A DNA stretch of 57,129 bases from Paludibacteraceae bacterium (GCA_017401985.1 JAFPNK010000063.1:1-57129), one strand, 5' to 3'. Counted from the stretch's first letter, positions 22,401 to 28,510 are shown. Translations and numbers: made by a program. The notes: generated by a model from the letters alone, not told the origin.

Positions 22401-23440
22401 GTGGTATCGTTGGAGTACTTTGCCAACTCGGACTTACTGGTTACTTTCGAGTTCACCCACGGCGTCAACGCCGTAGCGCCTACGCTGTTGTGCCAAGTCC
22501 ACTCGGGATCCTGGCTCTGGGTTTTTGGGTACGCAAAACGCTCCGTGAACGGCACCTGCTTGGTGGCACGTACGCGGAAATGGTACGGCAGTCCTTCCGT
22601 CTCCTCACTGCTCCAGAGACTAATCTCGTTCTCGCATATGGAGCGGATATAGACGTAGTACTCCTCGCCCGATTCAAGGGTGAGGTCGTAGTTCTGCTGC
22701 AATCCATTAACCAGTCCGTGGAAGGTCAGGGTCGAATCCAACTCCTCCGTGATCTCATACGGATTGATCGTATCTTTGGACACAATTAACTCGAACTGCA
22801 CAGCATCCCAACTGGCCGCCCATGCAATGTTCACGCGGTTGGAGCCCTTGTTGCTGACAAAGATGTCATGGGGCACGGTACACTCAGGCGCCGAACGCAG
22901 TTTGATGCTATCCAGCACGATACCACGGCCCAGGTTATCCGAGCCCTCGAACGCGATCTGATACACCGGACCTACTTCCGGTAACTCCAGCGTCACTTTC
23001 TGCCAATTGGCCATAGCGTTGCTGTACTCAGCCAACTGTTTCCATTTGGCATTCAGACCGGTACGATACAACACGCGCAAGGTATCGCGGTCTGCCGCCC
23101 ACTTGGGGTTCGCATACCAGAAGATCAACTGAGGCTGGTACACTTTACGCGGACTAAGGTCCATCGCCTTACTTACCAAACGGGTCTTATAGCCTTGCGT
23201 TTCACCGGTAGTGTTACGCAGATAAGCACGCTTTGTACCTTGCTTCACCGTTCCCGGCCAAGACAAACCGTCCTCCACATCTTCTACAGCCCATGCCGTG
23301 TGGCCCGTCACATACTCTTGCGTCCACACACTGTCCTGAATACCATTCTCAAAGCCCTCATCAATAATAATTGTTTGTGCATTGAGACTCATTACCGTAG
23401 CCAAAATGGCTACTAATAACATGAGTAAATGTTTCTTCAT
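13451..23440 (-). CDS. Giant secreted adhesin, 3329 aa, with about eleven choice-of-anchor-J-like modules and GCDS repeats
   Basis: Residues 1-21 are a signal peptide (MKKHLLMLLVAILATVMSLNA). Modules opening with GFE/TFES/DFE and an aromatic (jelly-roll, cleaved-adhesin-like) start near residues 22, 300, 583, 850, 1113, 1390, 1670, 1933, 2232, 2550 and 2853. They are separated by FN3 domains. Many modules carry MxDPxDxxTFVxxDT, which also recurs in the 2515-residue neighbour. Near residues 3113-3210 are two copies of the Bacteroidota secreted-protein repeat CEGDTY / CPGETY ... GxY ... GCDSI.TL. The C-terminus (KVIINDNLYIIIND, WYNAAGQKV) matches the tail of the smaller giant, plus ten extra residues. 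It is a single-gene transcript. Surface adhesion after type IX export is inferred; the ligand is unknown. Confidence 0.88.
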   Translation of the reverse strand: MKKHLLMLLVAILATVMSLNAQTIIIDEGFENGIQDSVWTQEYVTGHTAWAVEDVEDGLSWPGTVKQGTKRAYLRNTTGETQGYKTRLVSKAMDLSPRKVYQPQLIFWYANPKWAADRDTLRVLYRTGLNAKWKQLAEYSNAMANWQKVTLELPEVGPVYQIAFEGSDNLGRGIVLDSIKLRSAPECTVPHDIFVSNKGSNRVNIAWAASWDAVQFELIVSKDTINPYEITEELDSTLTFHGLVNGLQQNYDLTLESGEEYYVYIRSICENEISLWSSEETEGLPYHFRVRATKQVPFTERFAYPKTQSQDPEWTWHNSVGATALTPWVNSKVTSKSELAKYSNDTTSAVIFSGLNSSGKIVVGAPITAGKYAFVATPALADTLNPDFAINRCQVHFWSTVYTYVGRQYGRGLIVGVMDDPDDITTFVPVDTVTVWGNKAFQENIVELSSYTGNGAYIGFVSDFDRQNLFYIDNVSIEYIPQVQKVTRISVNPRDTFATIEWEGNAASYNVLITNAEVNPANPDPAAIVDQATVTTNSYRTDSLEAYHGWNNHPYYAYVQAVGADWSYRYPFVTLDTMSTEPYVVDFEQKIKRVNLFGNDAKYPSLTTTNKFKGSQCLYMDKVAGTDAWITLPMVEDLDSVQVKFYLSGGASANTYKKAHATLGVMTNPMDINTFHKVASFTLTADGYTMCYANFKTYTGPKDGVIAIVWDDVRAMAENTINYIDELRVEHVSECAPPQSIALDAMSDSVTVTWAASSQNYWEVAIVKNSALTVAEKDKTFEEIARLGKVVFADTLVWMGDEHDDPEFGIGGLKDQTDYVMYIRTVCNGDAAWWTELPFSTPCPNASFPYKETFESYSTGVATSQMGCWQMVDYLGSGYPLIYSANGGKTLELWTTGTTHRNVAIMPPIEGDLSTMMLCFETRSWSSGTTSTSVLYVGTMDNIDDQSTFVPFDTIRNTGGTEFQKVKLLLSNYNLAYDKIAFSSGMSGASDVLIDNIELRDATCLEAYNFRQTNEDEHSVDFAWDGLTTNDQWELRILNKNVALDKVAAGNYDTATVAIINDTVFTGRTFHVEDLQPISTYYVYIRALCGDSVWTVDPIQTACEKMDPTQPNKETFESYAGGSSYSENYQAQCWTTGNRNANASTSYLPYIYNSSSYSNSGSKSYHMYGYSTTSSPAYVVSPEIDIDHMKELAVTFYMYASSSYSWVCGVMSDPTDLSTFVVLDSVKGTGNSEAYTYDLSEYEALIPATAKYFAWRTPYLTSSSYSSLYLDDVSIMKMNCPFTKPSYSDLTAQTVRISSGLRVDNDWLLLISNHELNTDSLLSSTYRVPADYVVYYDTIDTRSKRVSGLSEQTKYYVYTASSCDSVISQWSSITFTTPCLALKPASMGTITFSTEEGYVTGTSNRNLPCWTYGSKTPGLSATSSYIPSVGTTSTYMHNGHNYLYIYDYVYGTTSNYVGAYAIMPELFVDSINKYQVNFWGRGNTSTSYNSQIIVGIISDPSDLNTFVPVDTINLSHTGYEPYSVGFENYAGDYMGEMGTNIIFLSEFGVTNYAYISEISVTLIPSCRPVSSFTVDSVGENSAVVSWKGYQSTYRLLVADKALTDDEKADYSYLVDSIVDHADRVRLTNLLPATSYYVYAQGICDDGDSTDISLLYASVRTTCPVSGGVPLPFFEDFMSYEVDDVDPGCWIFRGSSWTKVKAPTTSEGKTIHAIDLYTTSSGNNGYIVVPAVQANLSDLQASFEARTYGGGATSSATLYMGTMADPEDPTTFVQAASFALSGSEFQRFEVNLGDYNLAYDRLVFTSGLQSGGTSNDLYITNIGLNLISGCHIPKLKTVTTSASAAEVEITSDADLWDIVVISESELTKIRDLNKYLDTTSAKLRVDTNFVTISNLASATTYNVYARSICGGALGNSAWTKNPLKVHTNFFFKQDYFFGFEKTELWERSTNSTSDNYYIHPALVADRDTLGATSSSYNYYPYSLENTTAYLYSHTGTGALSMTSSANYFGAYVIFPAIDQAQARSFELKVRPAYISALTMQPAVSADAILEIGTVDRNRSFDTYEPLVAIRLDKLDTKEAAEEDNHYLYSYYTLDLDSATMADKQMVIHAPKQPSLTTYLYIDDVTLGEAKGYSLVNLEKVTPLNGTTALVEWQNIGGPWNLDILDVNGDPVMQYTNLTTTSQLVNNLSPRSDYTVVLTAANAPSKTDYVVTSKLSFRTVCQALEPDENGAFTWDFDSENEWEANDILSGSGDSLYLKPACFNVGITYETPVNGYQWLVQRKGYDYYSSAISGNSYANYEVGRDNSSALRVHTTSNYLTSYLVLPALNCNLDTMMVEFYGRCFVNYDDEYETTSNQGKIVGANYLGAAYSHSMVVGTLTDPNDFSTLQVLDTLTYRQTNLSSYDNVNNDPAGLKYWEKMQAPLAGAQGQYIVLFQPAPGLFFLDDLSVKSAANTLFAPVGALTSDITSASAVLSWEVRHPELSSVVVLLNAAGEELLRDTINATSYTLSDLVPGTAYQWYVYQTDLTNNSPETTVLEFHTDCVVIAPDYTCGFEAQEGSAFIEGQTTALQTMCWTYGDAIQGEWKNATYDPQNQSNTENYAYSRTDSTAVAMRASYSSYGTSYQPYIAMPAMDITSYDTLQVSFWIRPAYIRRSNNRVAVSYTGSSYSKSIIVGTMTDPTDAATFVAIDTVTYEGTLSTADEATAGNHYLYQQMKVELAGATGPYVAFMTSFYAKGADTRQNSDYIWIDDISFEHRQDCKAPTELTVTRLGAVDATLSWQGGDSIYVLQVSEDQYFADEDAFAFNETIDAVPYTVTGLEQKTTYYWRVQAICSGNQGESDFAKKESFKTLISPYYYEPFNAAVSTSEWIFSSSHADDILDHNVATSTTDNSYGFKRITNDYGLTGSHYTSAGYYLDYNWMITPAIYLPENDSVHFSMDLALTALNTTHTATGAAVSESDMANDYYFMVVVSEDGGATWKSENIIAKWQNTNAVGQQLRDIPATGMNVRLSLAAYAGKNVRIGLYREAKTSLNTGIAVHVDNVRLAYFDKEIEHASGCQYEDIVIGDIVLPGETTQPGIHIYPKSNYASDEEAKAGARDLVYSLEVEVYPATEVFYSDTICEGDTYTDANFHDKTQEGVYRRKMESVHGCDSIVTLNLFVTPRTYAEEQLVSICPGETYMWNDKPYNRAGLYTDTLVSSLGCDSIETLIVSYVEGSEDTIFVEERVELNELPYTYEDPQHPYVVGQAPIYYAAGTEKGVYVDTVAVQGTQCSTVLIHTLTIYDAHEDIDIVNADGKGARKVIINDNLYIIINDEWYNAAGQKVANPRTQSLW

Positions 23441-23501
23441 AAACTATATAAATTTATCTACAAAAATGATTATATGCCTTAAATAAACACAATTTAGCGT
23501 G

Positions 23502-23532
23502 CAAATTTACACAAAATATTTCAATTTGGCAA
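23502..23532 (-). promoter_or_regulatory. Promoter of the 3329-residue adhesin
   Basis: On the minus strand: TTG, 20 nt, TAAATTTG, giving a leader of about 57 nt. Confidence 0.75.
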
Positions 23533-23585
23533 CATTTTGTATAAAAAAGTGCCTTTTTTGTGTTTTTTGCAAAGTTAATTTTACA

Positions 23586-23620
23586 CAAAAAAAAGCAACC
23601 CTAAATCGGATTGCTTTTTC
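23586..23620 (-). terminator. Terminator of the gldJ-gcvH operon
   Basis: On the minus strand AAAAAGCAATCC and GGGTTGCTTTTT form a stem with one mismatch around a short A/T-rich loop. A run of T follows. It sits 23 bp past the gcvH stop. Confidence 0.75.
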
Positions 23621-23642
23621 CTTAATAATATACGCGTGCGCG

Positions 23643-24017
23643 TTAGAGGCTTGCCTCGTATGCCTTCGCGTCCATGAGGCTATCCAATTCAGCCGGATCT
23701 TTAACAGCGATACGGATGATCCATCCCTCGCCGTACGGGTCGTTGTTCACCAATTCCGGCTGTGCGTCCAGTGCGCCGTTGATTTCCAGCACCTCACCGC
23801 TAACCGGCATGTTGAGGTCACTAACCGTTTTAACAGCCTCTACGCTACCGAACACTTCGCCTTGACCAACGGTCTCGCCCAGCGTCGGCACGTCGATAAA
23901 CACAATTTCTCCCAACTCAGACTGTGCGTAATCAGTAATACCTACATACGCTTCATCACCCTCTACACGAATCCATTCGTGCTCGCTGGTATAGCGAATA
24001 TCTCCAGGAAATTGCAT
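23643..24017 (-). CDS. gcvH: Glycine cleavage system H protein
   Basis: 124 aa, full length for the family (about 125-130). It carries lipoate on a lysine and shuttles the aminomethyl group between the P, T and L proteins of glycine decarboxylase. The lipoyl lysine is in FGSVEAVKTVSDL. The N-terminal strand HEWIRVEGDEAYVGITDYAQ and the C-terminal NDPYGEGWIIRI are family hallmarks. It lies 37 bp behind gldJ in the same direction, and that gap is largely a 7-bp repeat array. The rest of the gcv system is not in the window. The function of the H protein is clear. Whether its co-transcription with a gliding/secretion lipoprotein gene means anything is not. Confidence 0.95.
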   Translation of the reverse strand: MQFPGDIRYTSEHEWIRVEGDEAYVGITDYAQSELGEIVFIDVPTLGETVGQGEVFGSVEAVKTVSDLNMPVSGEVLEINGALDAQPELVNNDPYGEGWIIRIAVKDPAELDSLMDAKAYEASL

Positions 24018-24022
24018 AGTTA

Positions 24023-24057
24023 TTTCAAATTTTTGATTTATAATTTATGATTTATTA
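24023..24057. repeat. Heptanucleotide repeat array between gldJ and gcvH
   Basis: Five 7-bp units on the plus strand, of types TTTCAAA, TTTTTGA, TTTATAA, TTTATGA and TTTATTA. The last unit contains the gldJ stop codon. Two unit types are identical to those at 2142-2176. Confidence 0.8.
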
Positions 24058-25674
24058 GCGAGCTACAGGTGTGCCCGGGATTTGGTCGCCCAGCGTGGAC
24101 ATAGCGCAGCGGAAGCCGATCTTAGACGAGGACTTATCCTGATCCAGATAACGACGAGTGGACGGGTTGAGCCAGAAAATACGGTCAGCCCACGAACCAC
24201 CTTTGTACACGCGGCTGGTCTTCGTGATCTTCGGAGCCAAGATATCGGTAGGATCCGGTTTGTACTGATAATCCGGAGCCAGATTAGCCATACCGACGGA
24301 ATCCAACGGATAATCGGTATCAATCAAGCTGGCGAAATCACCATCGAGCACGTCACGCTTATCTTCCTCTTTACCCCAGGTAATCTTCACACAACCGGTA
24401 GAATCAATCTGGTAACGTCCGTCCTCATCCAGCACCTCGTGGCTGAAGATATTACCACGGAAGGAGTTGTACTCGGTGAACTCTTGGAACGTAGTCTCAC
24501 GGTATACATCAAGCACCCACTCGTTCACGTTTCCGGCCATGTTGTACAGACCGAAATCATTCGGCTCGAACGCATCAACCGGGTTGGTGATGACATAGCG
24601 ATCGTTCAGCGCACCGCTGACACCCATCATGTCACCTCGACCACGGATGAAGTTCGCTTGCATCTGACCAAGGTTCTTCTTCGACATATCGCGCGGATGA
24701 TAACCCGACCACGGATATACCTTACCCTCTATAGTGAGGCCATCCTCTCCGGCAACCGGAGCATAAGCAGCAAACTCCCACTCAGCCTCGAGCGGCAGAC
24801 GATAACCGGTCACAAAAACGCCATCAGCAACCGTTACCTTACGCTCGATGCCATGGAACAGATCCTGCTTCGGATGACGACCGAAAGCGGGCTGATAGGT
24901 ATCGTCCAACAGATATTTCTCGGTATTGAATACAAACTTATCACGGATATACTCGAAGCTCAGGCGGTAGTAGGTCTCCGTCTCGCCCTCTTCGCCATCC
25001 TCAACGGGACGTTCAGCAGCCACCAACTCGTAACCAGGATGCTCCTGTTGCCACTCTTCTACCTCGTCCTCTTCGAACTCCTGGAGAAGGCCGGGGAAAT
25101 CAGGAATCTCCATTGCACCACAGTTGATAAGCGCCATCTCGTTCACACGGTCGGTACGCCACTGGCAATAAGCCATGGCCTGATCCCAGCTCACACCCAC
25201 GATCGGATAGAACGAGAAAGCAGGGTGCTGGAAATAGTTATCCTCATACGGGTCGTTGTAGGCCATGTCCTCACGCCAAACAGTGTGATCCGGACGTGCT
25301 TTGTCCACTAACTCCGGAGCGATATCTCCAAACACGATCTCCAACCAGTGAAGATACTCGTTCCAGTTGAGGTTGGTTACCTCGTATTTGTCCATGTAGA
25401 ACGAGCTAACCGTGATCTGACGGCTCTCGTTGTTGATGGACGTGGTGAGGAACTCATCTTTCGGTCCAAGCGTCATCACACCACCTTGAATAGGCACCAT
25501 TCCGGGAGGGTTGACATTACCCACGCCTTCATTCGCCTCAAAATTGGTAGTTTTGCGGTCGAAATAATTCCAACCCGTGGTGTTACTCACGCGGGTGTTC
25601 AACTCACGCTGTTGGCAAGCTGTGGCACCCATTACCACCGAAACAATCAAAAGATACTTAAATACACTTTTCAT
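24055..25674 (-). CDS. gldJ: GldJ-like lipoprotein (formylglycine-generating-enzyme fold)
   Basis: 539 aa. The signal peptide ends in a lipobox, VVMGATAC, with lipidation at Cys20. The mature start TTGWNYFDRK..NFEAN followed by GMVPIQGG resembles GldJ, where TGW and a G-x-x-x-I-x-G-G segment precede the sulfatase-modifying-factor-like domain. That domain is visible as MDKYEVTNLNWNEYLHW, VGVSWDQAMAYCQWR, GYRLPLEAEWEFAA, NVNEWVLDVYR, KGGSWADRI and KIGFRCAM. In Flavobacterium, GldJ stabilises the GldK ring component of type IX secretion and gliding. GldK/PorK shares the same fold and is the main alternative. No type IX core genes are adjacent; gcvH follows. It starts 80 bp after the promoter at 25755-25786. 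Confidence 0.8.
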   Translation of the reverse strand: MKSVFKYLLIVSVVMGATACQQRELNTRVSNTTGWNYFDRKTTNFEANEGVGNVNPPGMVPIQGGVMTLGPKDEFLTTSINNESRQITVSSFYMDKYEVTNLNWNEYLHWLEIVFGDIAPELVDKARPDHTVWREDMAYNDPYEDNYFQHPAFSFYPIVGVSWDQAMAYCQWRTDRVNEMALINCGAMEIPDFPGLLQEFEEDEVEEWQQEHPGYELVAAERPVEDGEEGETETYYRLSFEYIRDKFVFNTEKYLLDDTYQPAFGRHPKQDLFHGIERKVTVADGVFVTGYRLPLEAEWEFAAYAPVAGEDGLTIEGKVYPWSGYHPRDMSKKNLGQMQANFIRGRGDMMGVSGALNDRYVITNPVDAFEPNDFGLYNMAGNVNEWVLDVYRETTFQEFTEYNSFRGNIFSHEVLDEDGRYQIDSTGCVKITWGKEEDKRDVLDGDFASLIDTDYPLDSVGMANLAPDYQYKPDPTDILAPKITKTSRVYKGGSWADRIFWLNPSTRRYLDQDKSSSKIGFRCAMSTLGDQIPGTPVAR

Positions 25675-25754
25675 GTTGTTTTGATATATTTAATATATAC
25701 TGAATTTATCTAATTTTAGGTACGTGTATGTATACGCACACACGTTTCAGCCTG

Positions 25755-25786
25755 CAAATGTACTGCTTTTTTTGCACATACGCAAA
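25755..25786 (-). promoter_or_regulatory. Promoter of gldJ-gcvH
   Basis: On the minus strand: TTTG, 20 nt, TACATTTG. It is divergent from the folP promoter; the two -33 boxes lie about 36 bp apart. Confidence 0.75.
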
Positions 25787-25822
25787 TTTTTGTTCGTTTT
25801 TTTTGCATATTTGCTATTTTTT

Positions 25823-25854
25823 TTTGCACATTCGGATTTTTTGTAGTAATTTTG
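25823..25854 (+). promoter_or_regulatory. Promoter of folP-cdaA, abutting the start codon
   Basis: TTTG, 20 nt, TAATTTTG, then only four bases (CAGC) before the GTG start of folP. The predicted transcription start therefore falls on or next to the start codon. The same 15 bases, TAATTTTGCAGCGTG, precede and include the prmC start. Confidence 0.75.
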
Positions 25855-25858
25855 CAGC

Positions 25859-26584
25859 GTGAAAGCGCAAATAATGGCCATTGGCAACGTGACGCCGGAT
25901 AGTTTCTATGCGGCCTCGCGTTTGCAGGAAGAGTCCCGGGTGGTTGCCTGGGCGCAAGAGGCGGTAAGGCAAGGTGCGGATATATTGGATATCGGTGCTT
26001 GTTCGACCCGTCCGGGCAGTATGCCGGTGGAAGAAGCGGAAGAATGGCGTCGTTTGGCACCGGCCTTGAAGGCCATTCGGGAAATGCTACCGGATGTGCG
26101 TTTATCGGTGGATACGTTTCGTCCGAGCGTCATGGAGCGAGCGCTCAATGAGTTCGGACCGATGATGATCAACGATATCTCCGGAGGATGTGAAGCCATG
26201 TATGCGCTTGCGCGCAACTATCGCGTGCCGTATATATGGACACTCCGAGGGAATCTGGAACTGCCTGCGCAGCATCCGGAACTGCAGGACTTGGACTTGA
26301 TCTTGGATCCCGGATTCGGGTTTATCGGCAGTGTGGAAGCGGATTATCAGTGCATGCGGCAGATGGAACACTTGCAACAATACCACCGACCGGTGTTAGT
26401 GGGTGTGAGTCGTAAGTCGATGCTCTGGAAACCGCTCGGTCTTCGTCCGGATGACTGTCTGTCCGCCACACAGGTGCTCCATTTTTATGCGCTGCAACAC
26501 GGAGCGACTATTTTGCGCGTACACGATGTAGCCGAAGCGGTACAGACGATACAACTATACGAGCGTCTGACCATTAACCATTAA
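25859..26584 (+). CDS. folP: Dihydropteroate synthase
   Basis: 241 aa. It joins p-aminobenzoate to the pterin pyrophosphate in folate synthesis. Family motifs in order: NVTPDSF near residue 10, DIGACSTRPGS (family DIGGESTRPG), SVDTF, MINDISGG, LDPGFGF, VGVSRKSML with the pterin-binding lysine, and LRVHDV at the C-terminus. It is somewhat shorter than the usual 260-280 residues because the N-terminus begins almost at the first motif. The GTG at 25859 lies right behind the promoter. An ATG at 25873 (MAIGNVTPDS) is a possible alternative that would leave a leader of about 14 nt. The stop codon is inside a 7-bp repeat array and cdaA follows 18 bp later. Confidence 0.93.
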   Translation: MKAQIMAIGNVTPDSFYAASRLQEESRVVAWAQEAVRQGADILDIGACSTRPGSMPVEEAEEWRRLAPALKAIREMLPDVRLSVDTFRPSVMERALNEFGPMMINDISGGCEAMYALARNYRVPYIWTLRGNLELPAQHPELQDLDLILDPGFGFIGSVEADYQCMRQMEHLQQYHRPVLVGVSRKSMLWKPLGLRPDDCLSATQVLHFYALQHGATILRVHDVAEAVQTIQLYERLTINH

Positions 26585-26605
26585 TCATTAAATAGTAATA
26601 TAATG
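26571..26605. repeat. Heptanucleotide repeat array across the folP stop and cdaA start
   Basis: Five 7-bp units: CCATTAA twice, then TCATTAA, ATAGTAA and TATAATG. The second unit provides the folP stop and the last ends in the cdaA ATG. The array also encodes the final TINH residues of FolP. Confidence 0.8.
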
Positions 26606-27379
26606 CATTTACTGTCTTTTTCGTTTGGATTCAAGGATGCGATAGACATCTTGCTTGTCGCTATCATTCTATACGAGACCTATCGTCTACTGCGCCGAAC
26701 AGGAGCGTCTAATCTGTTTTGGGGTATTCTGGCGTTTATCGTAGTATGGTTTTTGGTTAGTTTTGTTTTTCAGCTCGACCTTACCGGCGCGCTGTTCGAC
26801 CGTATCATCTCCGTCGGAGCCATCGCACTAATAGTCATCTTCCAAGAGGAGATACGCATGTTCTTCTATCGAATCGGTTCGCGTTTCTCGTCCTGGCAAC
26901 TATTCCGCAGACGTACGCCGGAAGGCGAAGGAGCCAAACGGCAATTGATTTTGGAAATCACCCAGGCATGCCGCCACATGGCGTCCACAAAAACCGGTGC
27001 GCTTATTGTGCTGGCCGGAGCAGGCAACCTGAAAGAGATCGTGGATACGGGAGAACGCCTGGACGCACATGTGTCTGCACGACTGATTGAGAACATCTTT
27101 TTCAAAAATACTCCGCTTCACGACGGCGCGCTCGTTATTCGCGACGACAAGATGCTGGCTGCTGCATGTATCCTGCCTGTCAGCAAGGATCAGAACATCC
27201 CTCAGCACTACGGTTTGAGACACCGTGCTGCACTAGGTTTATCAGAAAAATCGGACGCCACCTGCATTGTGGTATCCGAAGAGAACGGCCATATCTCTGT
27301 GGCTGCTGACGGAAAAATACGTGAAGTGAAGGAGGATGAATTATTCCTCGTACTGCATTCCTCTACTACTGCCGTGTGA
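26603..27379 (+). CDS. cdaA: Diadenylate cyclase (c-di-AMP synthase), CdaA type
   Basis: 258 aa, typical length for CdaA (about 270). It condenses two ATP into cyclic di-AMP at the inner membrane. Three membrane helices lie in about residues 12-95 (DILLVAIILYETY, FWGILAFIVVWFLV, ISVGAIALIVIFQEE). The catalytic domain follows, with HDGALVI (the DGA motif) and RHRAALGL (the RHR motif), both intact. It is the second gene of an operon with folP. In Firmicutes the same enzyme sits with cdaR and glmM instead; neither is here. The last 39 bp overlap, tail to tail, the end of the barrel gene on the other strand. Confidence 0.93.
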   Translation: MHLLSFSFGFKDAIDILLVAIILYETYRLLRRTGASNLFWGILAFIVVWFLVSFVFQLDLTGALFDRIISVGAIALIVIFQEEIRMFFYRIGSRFSSWQLFRRRTPEGEGAKRQLILEITQACRHMASTKTGALIVLAGAGNLKEIVDTGERLDAHVSARLIENIFFKNTPLHDGALVIRDDKMLAAACILPVSKDQNIPQHYGLRHRAALGLSEKSDATCIVVSEENGHISVAADGKIREVKEDELFLVLHSSTTAV

Positions 27380-28390
27380 CTTAGCGGAAGAGCGATAAGC
27401 ATCGCGACAGATGACGCACTGGCCGGGCTCCGGCAGTTGGAAGAGAACGGTGAACTTGAGGCCGACAACAAGATTGTTGACCGAAGCCGCAAATCCCGAG
27501 GTGGACATGATATCGTTCATCACCAGATTATCTACCATCGAGGTAGTATTGTACACCGGAACCGTCGTACCTGAATTGTAGCTCAAATTCCCCTCAATCG
27601 GTAATATCTGGTCGTGATTAGCCGGGTTATAGGTACCCAAAGCCAACTGATCGCGATGGTAGTGAATATCTACCAATCCGTAGTCCACGAATCCGGCCAA
27701 ACGATATTCTACCTGCCGTTTCGGCACGTCATATCCCACCGCACTGGTAACCAACCCGAGACGACCTCCTATTTCAAAACTGAGGTCGATATCCATTTTC
27801 AAAGTCGTACGCACACCACCGGTGATAGGCAAATCATCAAAGAACTGGTACTCCGGCATGCTGCGGAACTCATCGAACTGGCCATACCGGCCATAGGTAG
27901 TAAGCAGCGCAGTGGAATGGGTCTTGGTCCAGACATTCATACCCAGTTTGGCACCCGCCAGCATGTAAAATCTCGAATAATGAAAACCGATGAGCAACGG
28001 CACTTGGGCCGCGATATTGGTATATTGATCGTGACGGTCGTTCACTTCATACACATAATCAAACGTCATGTCGCCATCCAAATCCGTTTGGTTAGGAAGC
28101 GTAGCGGTCATGCTACTGCCTTGCATAAAACTGGTGGCACCACCCTGAGCGCCCACGCCGATCTGCATTAAGAAACGGGCAGGGCTGTAAGCTCCTCCAG
28201 CCTGTAACTCATATACAAAGCCCACGCCGCCTACTCCACCGAAACTCGGACCGAAATCACTCTCTTTCGGCAGCAATGACCATTCCCCTGCTTGGACATA
28301 CCCGCCCAAATAGTTGTATACTTTTGCCTGCATCGTCGTGCTAAGAAGCACCATGAGGAGCAAAACCCAATATGATTGATGTTTTTTCAC
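27341..28390 (-). CDS. Outer-membrane beta-barrel protein (paralogue of 4479-5438)
   Basis: 349 aa with a signal peptide (MKKHQSYWVLLLMVLLSTTMQA). Repeated amphipathic strands include PARFLMQIGVGAQGG, FYMLAGAKLGMNVW and RLAGFVDYGLVDIHY. It shares STALLTTYGRYGQFDEF..MPEYQF with the protein at 4479-5438. The C-terminal strand FTVLFQLPEPG is followed by a 28-residue hydrophilic tail with a CxxC pair (CVIC). The tail encodes the region overlapping cdaA (39 bp), so it is compressed against its convergent neighbour. It has its own promoter at 28479-28510. The function is unknown beyond being an outer-membrane protein. Confidence 0.75.
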   Translation of the reverse strand: MKKHQSYWVLLLMVLLSTTMQAKVYNYLGGYVQAGEWSLLPKESDFGPSFGGVGGVGFVYELQAGGAYSPARFLMQIGVGAQGGATSFMQGSSMTATLPNQTDLDGDMTFDYVYEVNDRHDQYTNIAAQVPLLIGFHYSRFYMLAGAKLGMNVWTKTHSTALLTTYGRYGQFDEFRSMPEYQFFDDLPITGGVRTTLKMDIDLSFEIGGRLGLVTSAVGYDVPKRQVEYRLAGFVDYGLVDIHYHRDQLALGTYNPANHDQILPIEGNLSYNSGTTVPVYNTTSMVDNLVMNDIMSTSGFAASVNNLVVGLKFTVLFQLPEPGQCVICRDAYRSSAKSHGSSRGMQYEE

Positions 28391-28398
28391 CGAAATTA

Positions 28399-28430
28399 TT
28401 TGTATTTTTCATTTTTTTGTTGTACCTTTG
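28399..28430 (+). promoter_or_regulatory. Promoter of metG
   Basis: TTTG, 20 nt, TACCTTTG, giving a leader of about 120 nt to the ATG at 28557. It points towards the barrel-gene promoter at 28479-28510, so the two leaders overlap. Confidence 0.75.
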
Positions 28431-28478
28431 CAGCCGATTTCGGATTAAGGTTACAGCACAACGCTCAAATTGCGACCG

Positions 28479-28510
28479 CAAAAGTACAACTTTTTTTCGA
28501 AATACGCAAG
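28479..28510 (-). promoter_or_regulatory. Promoter of the barrel gene 27341-28390
   Basis: On the minus strand: TTG within CTTG, 20 nt, TACTTTTG. The predicted start near 28474 lies about 40 bp inside the metG leader, on the opposite strand. Confidence 0.7.

Noticed and set aside
13451-23440. CRISPR-like or satellite repeats in the giant genes
   Set aside because: The repetitions follow protein modules (FN3 and jelly-roll) and diverge at the DNA level.
23569-23576. TAACTTTG box near the gcvH terminator as a promoter for the 3329-residue gene
   Set aside because: No TTG at a 20-base spacing; the box at 23502-23509 fits all criteria.
24082-25311. 409-codon frame antisense to gldJ
   Set aside because: No recognisable protein; gldJ is supported by its domain motifs.
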